A stretch of DNA of 64,000 nucleotides from Peptostreptococcaceae bacterium pGA-8 (GCA_900112915.1 FONK01000004.1:1-64000), one strand, 5' to 3'; numbered from the stretch's first letter, positions 7,575 through 16,645 are shown. The notes: a model not told the origin generated them from the letters alone. Program-made: numbers and translations.

Positions 7575-8524
7575 ATAATTCTGAATTTGATATTGATAAA
7601 ATTACGGAAGAATATCGTGCAGATATAGAACGCAATACTTATAAAAGAATTGAAATCGGGCTTGTAGTGGGACTTGTAATAGCATTGATATTCCCTATGC
7701 TATATTCTCATTTTGCTCTGGCTGGAGCAAGCTATATGCCTGTGACTCTTGAGATGGCTAAGCAAATGGGCTCGCCAATTAGGGCGGCTTTTTTGCAATC
7801 GTTATTGATAGTTGTAACATCAGTGGTCTTCATTGGAGGGACAGCGGTTAAGTATCAGGATCAGTGGGGCATTTTGAAGCAATATGGCATATATTTTTGT
7901 ATGACATATGTTATGGCAATCATAACCGGAGTTACCTGCTTTTGGATGTCCCTCAATTTAGATTTGCTTTTAAAATATGGGTTTATTCATTTTATTTTAT
8001 GTGTTCTCTTGGCACTGTATCAGTATGTGGAAGTGACAAAGGATTTGGTGGCCATAAATGGAGAGTTGGCAGATACAAACAATTACCGGTTATTAGGGGA
8101 CAGTGCAGGCTATTATGCAGAAACCTTTGAACGATTAAAGCATCTAAAGTTTAAATTAAGCTGGAACTGGGGAGTCTTCTGGTTTGGATCACTCTGGCTC
8201 ATATATAGAAAAATGTGTTTTGTTGGAATAGTGATGATAGCTTTTGAAACTGCTATAAGCATTATAAGCTTTAATAATTATAGTGCTATGAATTTTTATG
8301 TTGGAAGGAGCCTATGCAGCTTTGCAATTTCAATAATATACGGGGCTTGTGGAAACTACATATACATGAAGCATATTGATAGAATTAAGGCCAAAGGTGA
8401 GTCCATGAGTGAAAGCGAAAGGTCTCTTTACTATCAGCGTAAAGCAGGGGCCAAGTGTGGAGTGGTGTTTTGGATTGCCATTTTCACCCTTATAGTTTTA
8501 CAGATATATATTGGTAAATGCTAA
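7571..8524 (+). CDS. Membrane protein joining DUF3021-like and DUF2628-like domains
   Basis: The first 40 residues are charged. Four membrane helices follow at about residues 26-155, in the arrangement of DUF3021. A cytoplasmic stretch (about 156-190) leads to a second membrane unit starting SWNWGVFWFGSLWLIYRKM, which is the DUF2628 signature, with further helices to residue 316. Such a fusion at 317 residues is longer than either domain alone. It may be co-translated with the small ORF at 7479. No enzymatic motif is visible and the function is unknown. Confidence 0.7.
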   Translation: MNNSEFDIDKITEEYRADIERNTYKRIEIGLVVGLVIALIFPMLYSHFALAGASYMPVTLEMAKQMGSPIRAAFLQSLLIVVTSVVFIGGTAVKYQDQWGILKQYGIYFCMTYVMAIITGVTCFWMSLNLDLLLKYGFIHFILCVLLALYQYVEVTKDLVAINGELADTNNYRLLGDSAGYYAETFERLKHLKFKLSWNWGVFWFGSLWLIYRKMCFVGIVMIAFETAISIISFNNYSAMNFYVGRSLCSFAISIIYGACGNYIYMKHIDRIKAKGESMSESERSLYYQRKAGAKCGVVFWIAIFTLIVLQIYIGKC

Positions 8525-8526
8525 CA

Positions 8527-8575
8527 GTGCTGTTGCAAAATAGAGTTTTCTATTCTGCAACAGCACCTTTATTCT
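8527..8575 (+). terminator. Rho-independent terminator
   Basis: GTGCTGTTGCA 8527-8537 pairs perfectly with TGCAACAGCAC 8556-8566, with extra pairing of AATAGA and TCTATT in the loop. A T-rich tail follows. Confidence 0.8.
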
Positions 8576-8619
8576 TTCCATATTAAATTGTTACAAGCTT
8601 ATATTTCGCACACGATTAT

Positions 8620-8859
8620 TCATTTTTTTCTATTTGTTTTTCGTTCTTGCCTTCTCTTATAGTCATAGATGAGTCCACTTACTACGGTCGGAATAGGCAG
8701 GGTCCATTGTAAGATTTTTGCTATTTTCAACAGTAACACTATGTTTGGAGTATCAATTTGCAGATAAGCTAATCTTAAGATTATAACCCAACAAATAATC
8801 CATATTATATTACATATAATAAATGTGCAAATAAATATTTTCTTCCATAGAGCTTCCAT
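8620..8859 (-). CDS. Small two-helix membrane protein, hypothetical
   Basis: The 79-residue frame starts at ATG 8859, preceded on its strand by AGAGGA at good spacing. It has two hydrophobic segments (about 6-31 and 40-65) and a very basic tail (YKRRQERKTNRKK), predicting a cytoplasmic C-terminus. No family is recognised. It is convergent with the DUF3021-like gene and shares its terminator region. Confidence 0.5.
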   Translation of the reverse strand: MEALWKKIFICTFIICNIIWIICWVIILRLAYLQIDTPNIVLLLKIAKILQWTLPIPTVVSGLIYDYKRRQERKTNRKK

Positions 8860-9149
8860 TGCTATATTCCTCTAAAATGTTCGTATAAATGTTAGTATTA
8901 TCTAATCATTATGATAAGGAAAATGGTGGACTGCTCATATTAACCGCCTTTTGTTTAGAAAATAACTATCCTTATTGTAATGATATTACAAAAATAGAAA
9001 TATGTCAATGTAAGCAATCACAACAATCAGACAATGATAAGCTTAGTTTGGTAAATATATTTCAAGATTTTAATTGGCAGTAAATAATCTTGAAATAAAT
9101 GGGTAAGTAGTAATTGACTTAATTGTAAAAAGGAGCTTTAAGAATTAAT

Positions 9150-9380
9150 ATGAAAAAACAAGTGCGAGAGGAAAATAATCAAGCAGCGGCAATGTTAATC
9201 GGTATGTGTTCGGGAATGATTGTTGGACTGATTGTCGGATATTTTACAGGAGAGATGCTTAAGTTTATGAGCCTGGGCTTCACTGTGGGACTTGCAATAG
9301 GAATTTCCATTGGAGCTTTAATTTACAAGAAGAATATGGCTAAACTGCAGAAAGACTTAAATGAGGAAAACGAAGAATAA
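9150..9380 (+). CDS. Small glycine-rich two-helix membrane protein
   Basis: ATG 9150 follows AAGGAGC. The 76 residues contain two Gly-rich membrane helices (about 14-34 and 41-59) and an acidic tail (LQKDLNEENEE). It ends three bases before the DXS-like gene, so both are probably on one transcript. The helices resemble generic small membrane proteins with GxxxG packing; no function is assigned. Confidence 0.65.
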   Translation: MKKQVREENNQAAAMLIGMCSGMIVGLIVGYFTGEMLKFMSLGFTVGLAIGISIGALIYKKNMAKLQKDLNEENEE

Positions 9381-9383
9381 TTT

Positions 9384-11150
9384 ATGTATATTGAAAACCT
9401 AAAAGGACCCGAGGATTTAAAGAACCTGGGCATAAAAGAACTTGAAAGTCTGGCGGAGGAAATGCGTCAGGCTTTAATAATAAGGGCGAGCAAGCATAAG
9501 GGGCATGTAGGACCGGATCTCGGATTTATTGAGGCAAGCATAGCACTGCATTACGTTTTTAACTCACCTTTGGATAAGATTGTTTATGATGTCTCACATC
9601 AGACCTACCCTCACAAGATGTTAACCGGCAGGCAGGATGCGTATTTGTATGAGGAAAAGTATGATGATGTTTCCGCATATAGCAATCCGAAAGAGAGCGA
9701 CCACGACTTTTTTGAAATCGGTCATACCTCCACATCCATTGACCTGGCTGCCGGCATGGCAAAGGCAAGGGATTTAAAAGGTGATAAATACAATGTAATT
9801 GCTGTAATTGGAGACGGTTCCCTTTCAGGTGGAGAAGCTTTGGAAGGTCTTAATATTGCCGGAGAATTTGATAGCAACTTTATAATTTTAGTAAATGACA
9901 ACCAAATGTCTATTGCTGAAAACCATGGTGGCTTATACAAAAACCTACAAGCACTGCGAGAAGGAAATGGAAAAGCATCCACCAATCTATTTACAGCCAT
10001 GGGTCTCGATTATTGTTATCTTGAAGATGGAAATAATATTGAAAAGTTAATAGAAGTGCTAACTAAGGTAAAGGATAGAGATAAGCCGGTTGTAGTTCAT
10101 ATAAATACCTTGAAGGGAAAAGGCTACAAGCCTGCAGAGGATAATAAGGAGCGATGGCACTGGTCATTGCCATTTGACCTACAGACCGGGGAAGTTAAGG
10201 CTGAATATAGGTCTGAGGGCGAGTCATATCAGCGAATTACAGCTCAATATCTACTTAAAAAAATGGAAGCCGATAAGAATGTCATTGCCATCGCGGCAGG
10301 AGTTCCTTCAGCTTTGGGCTTTACGAGATCTGTAAGAGAAAAGGCAGGAAAACAATATGTGGATGTCGGCATTGCAGAGCAATCGGCGGTAGCATTGGCT
10401 TCGGGAATTGCAGCCAACGGAGGCAAGCCTGTGTTTGGTACATCATCAACCTTTCTTCAGAGAGCCTACGACCAGCTGGCACAGGATGTGGCGATTAATA
10501 AAAGTCCGGTGACAATTTTAGCTACGGATGCGTCAATTTTCGGTATGAATGATGTGACCCACGTTGGATTTTATGACTTGGCAATGATTGCCAATATTCC
10601 TGAAATTGTATATTTAGCACCATCCGGCAAGGAAGAATATTTAGCTATGCTGGAATGGTCAATTGAGCAGCAGGATCATCCGGTTGTAATTAGAGTACCG
10701 GCCGCGGATGTTACTTACGCAGATTATGAAGTGAGAAAAAATTATGGTGACATAGGGAGATTCCAGGTTACAAAGGAGGGCAAAGCTGTAGCAATAATTG
10801 CACCGGGAACCTTCTATAATCTAGGAAAAAATGTGGCAGAGCTGTTGGAAAAGGAAGCAGATATTGCTCCAACTATTGTAAACCCGGGCTTTGTTTCTCA
10901 TATTGATAAGGCATTACTTGAAGACTTGGAAAGTAATCACGAGTTGGTTGTGGTTCTGGAAGACGGGGTTCTGGAAGGTGGATTCAGCTCAAAGATTTCC
11001 CAATTTTATAGCTTATCTAATATGAAGGTTAAAGCCTTTGGGCTCAATAAGAAGTTTTATGACAGGTATGACTATGATGAAATAATGGTTCAGCACAGCT
11101 TAACTCCAAGGCAAATCGTTGACGATATTAAAATAATTCTGAATGTGTAG
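9384..11150 (+). CDS. dxs: 1-deoxy-D-xylulose-5-phosphate synthase-like transketolase
   Basis: The 588-residue protein has the full DXS plan: a TPP-binding domain with VIGDGSLSGGEALEG (GDG at 143-145) and NDNQMSI near 171-177, a pyrimidine-binding domain with the catalytic Glu in VDVGIAEQSAV, and a C-terminal transketolase domain. The entry motif is YDVSHQTYPHKMLTGR, against WDVGHQSYPHKILTGR in classical enzymes, and GDGAITAGMA is replaced by GDGSLSGGEA. This looks like the divergent DXS-like branch found in some Firmicutes. DXS condenses pyruvate and glyceraldehyde 3-phosphate for isoprenoid, thiamine and pyridoxal synthesis; the exact reaction of this branch is less certain. Confidence 0.8.
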   Translation: MYIENLKGPEDLKNLGIKELESLAEEMRQALIIRASKHKGHVGPDLGFIEASIALHYVFNSPLDKIVYDVSHQTYPHKMLTGRQDAYLYEEKYDDVSAYSNPKESDHDFFEIGHTSTSIDLAAGMAKARDLKGDKYNVIAVIGDGSLSGGEALEGLNIAGEFDSNFIILVNDNQMSIAENHGGLYKNLQALREGNGKASTNLFTAMGLDYCYLEDGNNIEKLIEVLTKVKDRDKPVVVHINTLKGKGYKPAEDNKERWHWSLPFDLQTGEVKAEYRSEGESYQRITAQYLLKKMEADKNVIAIAAGVPSALGFTRSVREKAGKQYVDVGIAEQSAVALASGIAANGGKPVFGTSSTFLQRAYDQLAQDVAINKSPVTILATDASIFGMNDVTHVGFYDLAMIANIPEIVYLAPSGKEEYLAMLEWSIEQQDHPVVIRVPAADVTYADYEVRKNYGDIGRFQVTKEGKAVAIIAPGTFYNLGKNVAELLEKEADIAPTIVNPGFVSHIDKALLEDLESNHELVVVLEDGVLEGGFSSKISQFYSLSNMKVKAFGLNKKFYDRYDYDEIMVQHSLTPRQIVDDIKIILNV

Positions 11151-11190
11151 AAATTAGCCAATATATAATCGTATGGATGCTATAGCAATC

Positions 11191-11892
11191 TTAATCAAAA
11201 TGAACAGGATTCAGCTTGAACCTGTTTTTTTTGTACATTAAAAGTCCGTCTCTTTGCATTTTAGACAGCTCTTTGGATAGGGCGGACCTGTCTAAATTTA
11301 AGTAGTCTGCCATTTCCTGCCTGTTAAACGGTATTGAGAATTCATCACTTCCGGTTAGCAATTGCCGGCTTGAAAGGTATGAAGAAATTCTCATTCTCGC
11401 CGTTTTCGGTCTTGTGTGAAAGCTTCTGTTAGATAGCATAATGTTTTTCATCGATGAGGCTTTAAGCATATTCATCATAAACTTATTGAACCAAGACTTT
11501 TTTTCCGCCTCCGGCAACTTTAAGGCTTTAATATCAAAGAAAATAACCTTGCTATTGACGGCAGCCTTAACATCAACCATTAGAGGGATATTTTGTAAAT
11601 TCGCGTAGGTTTCGGCGAAAAAGTCTCCTGACTGATTTTCCCCAAGTATCATTTGATTGCCAAGAAAATCAGTATTTTCAATTAATATACGCCCCTCAAT
11701 CACGATGGCAAATACCGTAATGATGTCACCCATATGAAAAATATATTCCTTTGACTGATATTCCTTTAATTTGGCATTGAAGAACCTTGCAGCATCATCC
11801 AGCTCTTCTAAAGTGAAGCCATGAAAAGGGACTGTTTTTGTTAGGAAATCAAGGGGTAGGCTGTGATTTGAATATGTATTTTTTCCATTCAT
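11191..11892 (-). CDS. Crp/Fnr-family transcriptional regulator, probable HcpR-like regulator of the hcp operon
   Basis: The 233 residues show a cyclic-nucleotide-binding-type beta barrel (about 20-135), a dimer helix and a C-terminal Crp winged helix (about 165-228) with FNRQEMADYLNLDRSALSKE as the recognition region. It has no cysteine at all, so it cannot hold an Fnr-type iron-sulfur cluster by Cys; haem or another ligand would be needed. It is divergent from the DUF1858-hcp operon 159 bases away, the normal position of HcpR-type NO/nitrite-responsive regulators. The link to hcp is an inference from position. Confidence 0.85.
   Translation of the reverse strand: MNGKNTYSNHSLPLDFLTKTVPFHGFTLEELDDAARFFNAKLKEYQSKEYIFHMGDIITVFAIVIEGRILIENTDFLGNQMILGENQSGDFFAETYANLQNIPLMVDVKAAVNSKVIFFDIKALKLPEAEKKSWFNKFMMNMLKASSMKNIMLSNRSFHTRPKTARMRISSYLSSRQLLTGSDEFSIPFNRQEMADYLNLDRSALSKELSKMQRDGLLMYKKNRFKLNPVHFD
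11203..11232 (+). terminator. Terminator of the DXS-like gene, inside the 3' end of the convergent Crp/Fnr gene
   Basis: AACAGG 11203-11208 pairs with CCTGTT 11221-11226, followed by a run of T to 11232. The hairpin lies within the last codons of the convergent regulator gene, so the same bases serve both purposes. Confidence 0.65.
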
Positions 11893-12051
11893 TTTTTACT
11901 TCTCCAGGAATTTATAAATAAAAAGCATTTTCGTGGTTATAGCAACGGAATTGCAAAGAAAATTATATTATACTTTTCTCATAAAGGCAATGGAAGCTAT
12001 AAAAATAAGCTTTCCAATATAGTAAAACATATTAAAGAAAGAGGAAGAGAT
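11893..12051. promoter_or_regulatory. Divergent control region of the regulator and hcp operon
   Basis: An AT-rich spacer separates the two start codons. TTATATTATACT at about 11961-11972 is a plausible -10 region toward the hcp operon. GGAAGCT (from 11991) and AGCTTTCC form an imperfect hairpin in the expected leader. GGTTATAGCAAC near 11935 is a weak dyad that could bind the Crp/Fnr protein. No exact Fnr box is present. Confidence 0.4.
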
Positions 12052-12243
12052 ATGAAATATAGTAAAGAAATGACTTTAGCAGAAGTTTTAAGAGGAAATG
12101 AAAAGGCGGCAAGGGTTCTTATGTCCATGGGAATGCATTGCCTGGGTTGTCCGTCATCACAGATGGAAAGTCTTGAGGATGCAGCTATGGTACATGGAAT
12201 TAGTGTGGATGAAATACTAAATAAGCTGGAGGCTGAAGCATAA
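12052..12243 (+). CDS. DUF1858-domain protein (ScdA-type N-terminal domain)
   Basis: The 63-residue protein is a single DUF1858 domain: MTLAEVLRGNEKAARVLMSM, then MHCLGCPSSQMESLEDAAMV. The CxxCP motif (Cys30, Cys33) is the hallmark and may bind a metal or cluster. ATG 12052 follows AAAGAGGAAGAG. In iron-sulfur repair proteins (ScdA/YtfE) this domain precedes a hemerythrin-like domain; here the hemerythrin is a separate gene two positions downstream. The stop overlaps the next start (TAATG), so the genes are coupled. Confidence 0.9.
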   Translation: MKYSKEMTLAEVLRGNEKAARVLMSMGMHCLGCPSSQMESLEDAAMVHGISVDEILNKLEAEA

Positions 12244-12854
12244 TGAGTGCATTTTTAGGACCAATCCACCACATGCTGTTTGAAAAAATAAAGTTTCAAA
12301 ACACCTTTACAGACAAACTGTTAAATGCCTATGGCAATGGAAGAATTTACGAGGATGTGTTGAATAATACTGAAGATATCCCAAAAGGACAGTTGGAAGA
12401 TATTATTGACCAAAGCAATATTCACGGTTCACTTCAAGCGATGATTGCGAAGGTAGAGTATAGATTAGCATATGTTTTATGCATGCTGAAAAAAGAGAAA
12501 GGTTTTTCTTTGGATGAGGCTGTTGATTTGGCTAAAGAATATGGTATGAGAACGAGAGAAGCCGAATTAGGGGAAAACAAGTTTTACACTGCCATTGAAG
12601 CCTATACTATGGTTTCAGGCAAGCTTCTCAACGGTATGCCTTGTGATAGAATCCAAGAGATACTTGATAAGGACGAAGCTGCTGTTTTGTGGCAGGATAG
12701 ACTGGATATCCATAAGAAATATTGGGATGCAGCAAAAAGCGATGTAAGGGATTTTTATAAAATAAGAGGGGCAATGATTGCCGGCTTGATTGGTGAAAAT
12801 TTTAATTACAACGAAGTTGAACCATATAAGTTTCAAATTGTTAGAACTAATTAA
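12243..12854 (+). CDS. Conserved-looking helical protein of the hcp operon, function unknown
   Basis: The 203-residue protein overlaps the DUF1858 gene by one base and precedes the hemerythrin gene. It is strongly helical with no membrane segment. Possible metal or haem ligands are His9-His10 (FLGPIHHMLF), His61 in NIHGSLQAMIAKVEYRLAY, Glu72, Cys80, Cys134 and His157. From memory, similar proteins starting FLGPIH sit beside hcp in other Clostridia, but I know no characterised member. Position suggests a role in NO or hydroxylamine detoxification or cluster repair together with Hcp. Confidence 0.7.
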   Translation: MSAFLGPIHHMLFEKIKFQNTFTDKLLNAYGNGRIYEDVLNNTEDIPKGQLEDIIDQSNIHGSLQAMIAKVEYRLAYVLCMLKKEKGFSLDEAVDLAKEYGMRTREAELGENKFYTAIEAYTMVSGKLLNGMPCDRIQEILDKDEAAVLWQDRLDIHKKYWDAAKSDVRDFYKIRGAMIAGLIGENFNYNEVEPYKFQIVRTN

Positions 12855-12870
12855 CAGGAGGTTTAGGGTA

Positions 12871-13422
12871 ATGGATAATATTCAATTGCTGGTGTCAGAG
12901 CATGATAATATTTTGAAAATGATAAGCATTATGGAAAAAAAGGCGATAGCCTTGATGAATGATAGAAATGAGAGCGTTGAGGAGTTCTTTGAGTTTATAG
13001 ATTTTGCAAGAAATTATGCAGATAAGCATCATCATGGCAAAGAGGAACTGATACTTTTTAAATATATGGTAAGGGAGCTGGGACCTGCAGCTGAGAAGTT
13101 GGTCAACAACGGCATGCTCGTGGAACATGATTTGGGCAGATTATATGTGTCTAACCTGGAAGAGGCTGTGACACGGTACAGAGCAGAAAAAAGTGATGAA
13201 TTGCGGCTGGCTGTTTTAACCAACGCTATGGGCTATGGGGAACATTTGAGGCGACATATAGCTAAGGAAAATGATGTCGTGTACACATTTGCCCAGCGAA
13301 GCCTGTCAGATGAAGTTATGTGTAAAATTGAGGATGAAACCTTAGACTTTGAGGCGGCTAACAGCACTACGAAGTTGAAATATGAAAACTGGTTAAATGA
13401 TTTAGCCGGTAAGTATAATTAA
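12871..13422 (+). CDS. Hemerythrin-domain protein
   Basis: ATG 12871 follows CAGGAGG and gives 183 residues; the frame is open further upstream but that part overlaps the previous gene without a ribosome binding site. Ligand-type residues of a hemerythrin four-helix bundle are present: His11 (SEHDNIL), His53-55 with Glu58/59 (KHHHGKEE), His86 (VEHDLGR), His125 and His129 with Glu133 (EHLRRHIAKEND). The family holds a di-iron centre for O2 or NO binding. Together with the separate DUF1858 gene it reconstitutes the parts of a ScdA/RIC iron-sulfur repair protein. Confidence 0.92.
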   Translation: MDNIQLLVSEHDNILKMISIMEKKAIALMNDRNESVEEFFEFIDFARNYADKHHHGKEELILFKYMVRELGPAAEKLVNNGMLVEHDLGRLYVSNLEEAVTRYRAEKSDELRLAVLTNAMGYGEHLRRHIAKENDVVYTFAQRSLSDEVMCKIEDETLDFEAANSTTKLKYENWLNDLAGKYN

Positions 13423-13431
13423 AGGAGGAAA

Positions 13432-15090
13432 ATGAGCAGTAATATGGGAATGTTTTGTTATCAATGTCAAGAAACAGCCGGCGGCAAAGGCTGTACCAAA
13501 GTAGGTGTATGTGGGAAAAATGCTGATGTAGCAATATTGCAGGATTTGCTGATTTATGCAGTAAAGGGACTTTCGCAGGTTGTATATGACGGGAAAATAG
13601 ATGTTAAAGGAATTAACACTATTAATAAAGAAGCTGTTAAGGCCCTGTTTATGACAATTACCAATGCTAATTTTGATGACGCTGTGATTGAAGCTGAAAT
13701 TAAAACAATTATAGGATATAGAAATCAGTTGCTGAAACAGCTGGAGAAGTCGAATGACGGTAGCTGCCCAATTGAACTTTCTGATGCTGCAACCTTTGAT
13801 GCAGCAACTCGAGAGGACATGCTGGCTAAAGGAATAAGTGTAGGTGTTCTGTCTACAGAGAATGAAGATATTCGTTCTCTTAGAGAGCTGATTATATATG
13901 GGATAAAGGGATTGGCCGCCTATGATGAGCATGCAGCGAACTTGGGCTTTGAAGATGAAGAAATATATTCTTTTATTTACGAGGCCTTAAGAAAAACAAT
14001 GGATGATTCATTGGGCGTAGCGGAATTGATTGATCTCACTATGAGAACCGGTGAATTCGGTGTTAAAACTATGGCACTTTTAGATTCTGCAAATACTTCT
14101 GTATATGGTAATCCCGAAATTACGAAGGTAAATATAGGGACAGGAAAACGACCTGCAATTCTAATTTCAGGTCATGATCTGAAGGATTTGGAAATGCTTC
14201 TGGAACAAACAAAAAATTCCGGAGTAGACGTTTATACTCATGGAGAAATGCTACCTGCACATTATTATCCTCTGTTTAAAAAATATGATAATTTAGTTGG
14301 AAATTACGGTAATGCATGGTGGAAGCAGTTAACTGAATTTGAGAGCTTTAACGGCCCGATTCTGTTCACAACTAACTGTATAGTGCCGCCTAGAAGTGAA
14401 GCTGTTAAAAATAGAATTTTTACAACCGGAGCGGCAGGGTTCCCGGGATGCAGACATATTGAAGGCGATAGCAACGGCAATAAGGATTTTTCTGAAATAA
14501 TTGAGCTTGCTAAAAGGTTACCCGCTCCAACTCAGATTGAAAGTGGAGAAATTATCGGAGGATTCGCTCATAACCAGGTAATATCCTTGGCGGATAAGAT
14601 TGTTGAAGCAATTAAGAGTGGTGCAATTAAGAAATTTTTTGTAATGGGTGGATGCGACGGAAGAATGAAGAGCAGAGATTACTACGAAGATTTTGCTAAA
14701 AAATTGCCTGAAGACTGTATTATTCTAACCGCCGGTTGTGCTAAATACAGATACAATAAGCTGAATTTAGGCGACATTAATGGAATTCCAAGGGTGTTAG
14801 ATGCGGGGCAATGTAACGATTCATACTCTCTTGCTGTAATTGCACTAAAGCTTAAGGAAGTATTTGAAAAGGATGATATTAATGAGCTTCCAATTGCATA
14901 TAATATTGCGTGGTACGAGCAAAAGGCGGTAATAGTACTTTTGGCATTGCTATATTTAGGGGTCAAGAATATTCATCTCGGACCGACACTTCCGGGCTTT
15001 TTATCCCCAAATGTTGCTGCCGTTTTGGTCGAAAAATTTGGCATAGCAGGAATTACAGATGTTGATTCCGACATAGCGGCACTACTTTAA
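13432..15090 (+). CDS. hcp: Hydroxylamine reductase / hybrid cluster protein
   Basis: The 552-residue protein reduces hydroxylamine and acts as an NO reductase or S-nitrosylase. The N-terminal cluster motif is [14 protein letters not shown] with Cys9, Cys12, Cys21 and Cys27 (C-x2-C-x8-C-x5-C). Hybrid-cluster segments are visible as [30 protein letters not shown] and GQCNDSYS. Length is standard. ATG 13432 follows AAAGGAGG. It is the last gene of the DUF1858-unknown-hemerythrin-hcp operon, probably under the divergent Crp/Fnr regulator. Confidence 0.96.
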   Translation: MSSNMGMFCYQCQETAGGKGCTKVGVCGKNADVAILQDLLIYAVKGLSQVVYDGKIDVKGINTINKEAVKALFMTITNANFDDAVIEAEIKTIIGYRNQLLKQLEKSNDGSCPIELSDAATFDAATREDMLAKGISVGVLSTENEDIRSLRELIIYGIKGLAAYDEHAANLGFEDEEIYSFIYEALRKTMDDSLGVAELIDLTMRTGEFGVKTMALLDSANTSVYGNPEITKVNIGTGKRPAILISGHDLKDLEMLLEQTKNSGVDVYTHGEMLPAHYYPLFKKYDNLVGNYGNAWWKQLTEFESFNGPILFTTNCIVPPRSEAVKNRIFTTGAAGFPGCRHIEGDSNGNKDFSEIIELAKRLPAPTQIESGEIIGGFAHNQVISLADKIVEAIKSGAIKKFFVMGGCDGRMKSRDYYEDFAKKLPEDCIILTAGCAKYRYNKLNLGDINGIPRVLDAGQCNDSYSLAVIALKLKEVFEKDDINELPIAYNIAWYEQKAVIVLLALLYLGVKNIHLGPTLPGFLSPNVAAVLVEKFGIAGITDVDSDIAALL

Positions 15091-15177
15091 GATTTCTTTA
15101 AAGAAGGTGCAGACACTGGACTTTCATATGGTTTTAATGTAAAATATACAATATGTTTTAGATCAATGGGGGATTCA

Positions 15178-16254
15178 ATGAAAGAAAATAAAATAAGATT
15201 GAAGTTCAAAGGCTCAAAGCATCATAGGCTTTTAGCCTTTCTTCTTATTATACCTATGGCGTTTGCCTTATCAGCCTGCGGAAGCTCAACCAGCGAAAAA
15301 GACAGCAAGGAATCCACAATAGAGCTATATAATATGGATACCCATATGACAGTGACGGCCTATGGGGAAAATGCCGATAAGGCATTGGAAAAGGTTCGTG
15401 AAGAAGTAAATCGCATTGACAAGCTGCTATCTACAGGTCTTGAAGAAAGTGAAGTCTATAAGATAAACTCCGGGGCTGCCGATGCTTTGTCAGAGGATAC
15501 ATATAAATTGCTGGACAAATCCCTGCAGCTTTATAAGGATACGGATGGGGCATTTAACATTGCAGTTTATCCGATTATGGAGGCTTGGGGCTTTACAACG
15601 AAAAATTATAAGGTACCTGATGACGAGACCATTGCCAGGTTGCTGACTCTTGCCACTCCCGATGATATTTTGTTTAATCGTGATGAGCACAAAATAGCCT
15701 TTGCCAAGGAAGGTATGAAGATCGACTTTGGCGGCATAGCCAAGGGCTACACTTCAGCTAGAATTATGGAGATTTTCAAGGAGTGCGGAGTGAAATCAGG
15801 TAAGGTTAATCTTGGCGGCAATGTGCAAACCTTAGGAACAAAAACCGACGGCTCCAAGTGGCGAATTGCGATTCAGAGTCCGGATAAGGGAGATGAATAC
15901 GCAGGAGTTCTGGAAGTGGCCGACAAGGCGATTATTACTTCCGGAGGCTATGAAAGATTCTTTGAGGAGAACGGTGTTACCTATCACCACATCATAGACC
16001 CGAAGACAGGAAAGCCTGCTAAAAGCGGGCTTCAGTCCGTTACCATCGTAAGTGATGACGGAACATTGGCTGATGGGCTTTCCACCTCATTATTTATTAT
16101 GGGGAAGGATAAGTCCGTTGAATTTTGGAAAAAGCATAAGGATGAATTCCAATTTGTGCTTTTAACTGATGACAATAAGCTTGTGGCATCTGAAGGACTT
16201 AAGGGAAGCCTTACCTCAGATAGATACGAGGTGGAATTCGTCTCCGCCAAGTAG
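15178..16254 (+). CDS. apbE: FAD:protein FMN transferase, lipoprotein
   Basis: ApbE attaches FMN to threonine of exported flavoproteins such as RnfG or NqrC subunits. ATG 15178 is chosen because GGGGGA lies five bases upstream; ATG 15166 overlaps that site. The start has a signal peptide and lipobox (FALSACGSS), placing the enzyme outside the membrane. The Mg/FAD motifs KIDFGGIAKGYTSAR and YHHIIDPKTGKPAKSG are intact. At 358 residues it is complete. No flavoprotein target gene is adjacent. Confidence 0.93.
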   Translation: MKENKIRLKFKGSKHHRLLAFLLIIPMAFALSACGSSTSEKDSKESTIELYNMDTHMTVTAYGENADKALEKVREEVNRIDKLLSTGLEESEVYKINSGAADALSEDTYKLLDKSLQLYKDTDGAFNIAVYPIMEAWGFTTKNYKVPDDETIARLLTLATPDDILFNRDEHKIAFAKEGMKIDFGGIAKGYTSARIMEIFKECGVKSGKVNLGGNVQTLGTKTDGSKWRIAIQSPDKGDEYAGVLEVADKAIITSGGYERFFEENGVTYHHIIDPKTGKPAKSGLQSVTIVSDDGTLADGLSTSLFIMGKDKSVEFWKKHKDEFQFVLLTDDNKLVASEGLKGSLTSDRYEVEFVSAK

Positions 16255-16293
16255 GTTTTCACAAATTACAGCAGTAAAATTAAATTGTTTTGT

Positions 16294-16321
16294 TTGACAT
16301 TTACCTCAAAGGGTATATAAT
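16294..16321 (+). promoter_or_regulatory. Promoter of the SAM riboswitch-metK transcript
   Basis: TTGACA at 16294-16299 and TATAAT at 16316-16321 with a 16-base spacer, just upstream of the riboswitch aptamer. Confidence 0.8.
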
Positions 16322-16337
16322 GGTCATATAAATATGC

Positions 16338-16453
16338 CTTATCAAGAGCGGCTGAGGGAATAGGCCCTGTGAAGCCCGGCAACCTATAAGTTGGTTATAT
16401 CAACAAGTAAGGTGCTAAATCCTACAACTCATTGGCATGGGTTGGAAGATGAG
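16338..16453 (+). ncRNA. SAM-I (S-box) riboswitch aptamer
   Basis: All conserved blocks occur in order: CTTATCAAGAGCGGCTGAGG, GGCCCTGTGAAGCCCGGCAA, CAAGTAAGGTGCTAAATCC, and the closing GAAGATGAG. The ends pair to form P1. It senses S-adenosylmethionine and is followed by a terminator and then metK, so high SAM should switch off metK transcription. Confidence 0.97.
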
Positions 16454-16469
16454 GAAGATAAACGACATC

Positions 16470-16503
16470 AACCTCTTCTTTCCTGTGATTGAAGAGGTTT
16501 TCT
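16470..16503 (+). terminator. Riboswitch-controlled terminator before metK
   Basis: AACCTCTTC 16470-16478 pairs with GAAGAGGTT 16491-16499, then TTCT. Its 5' arm can compete with the 3' side of the S-box P1 region, the usual switch. Confidence 0.85.
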
Positions 16504-16645
16504 GTTATATGGGCATATTTGCCGAGCCAGTGCTTATTTTTATTAAAGGGTTGTAGAAATTCCCGGACATCTTTAGCCATATATGGAACTATATATCAAA
16601 AGATATTCGGGCGTTTTAAGACCTATCGAAGAAAGGATTTTTAAA

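Noticed and set aside
8889-9083. 64-codon plus-strand frame between the small minus-strand membrane gene and the 76-residue membrane protein
   Set aside because: It lacks a ribosome binding site and recognisable features; judged to be chance.
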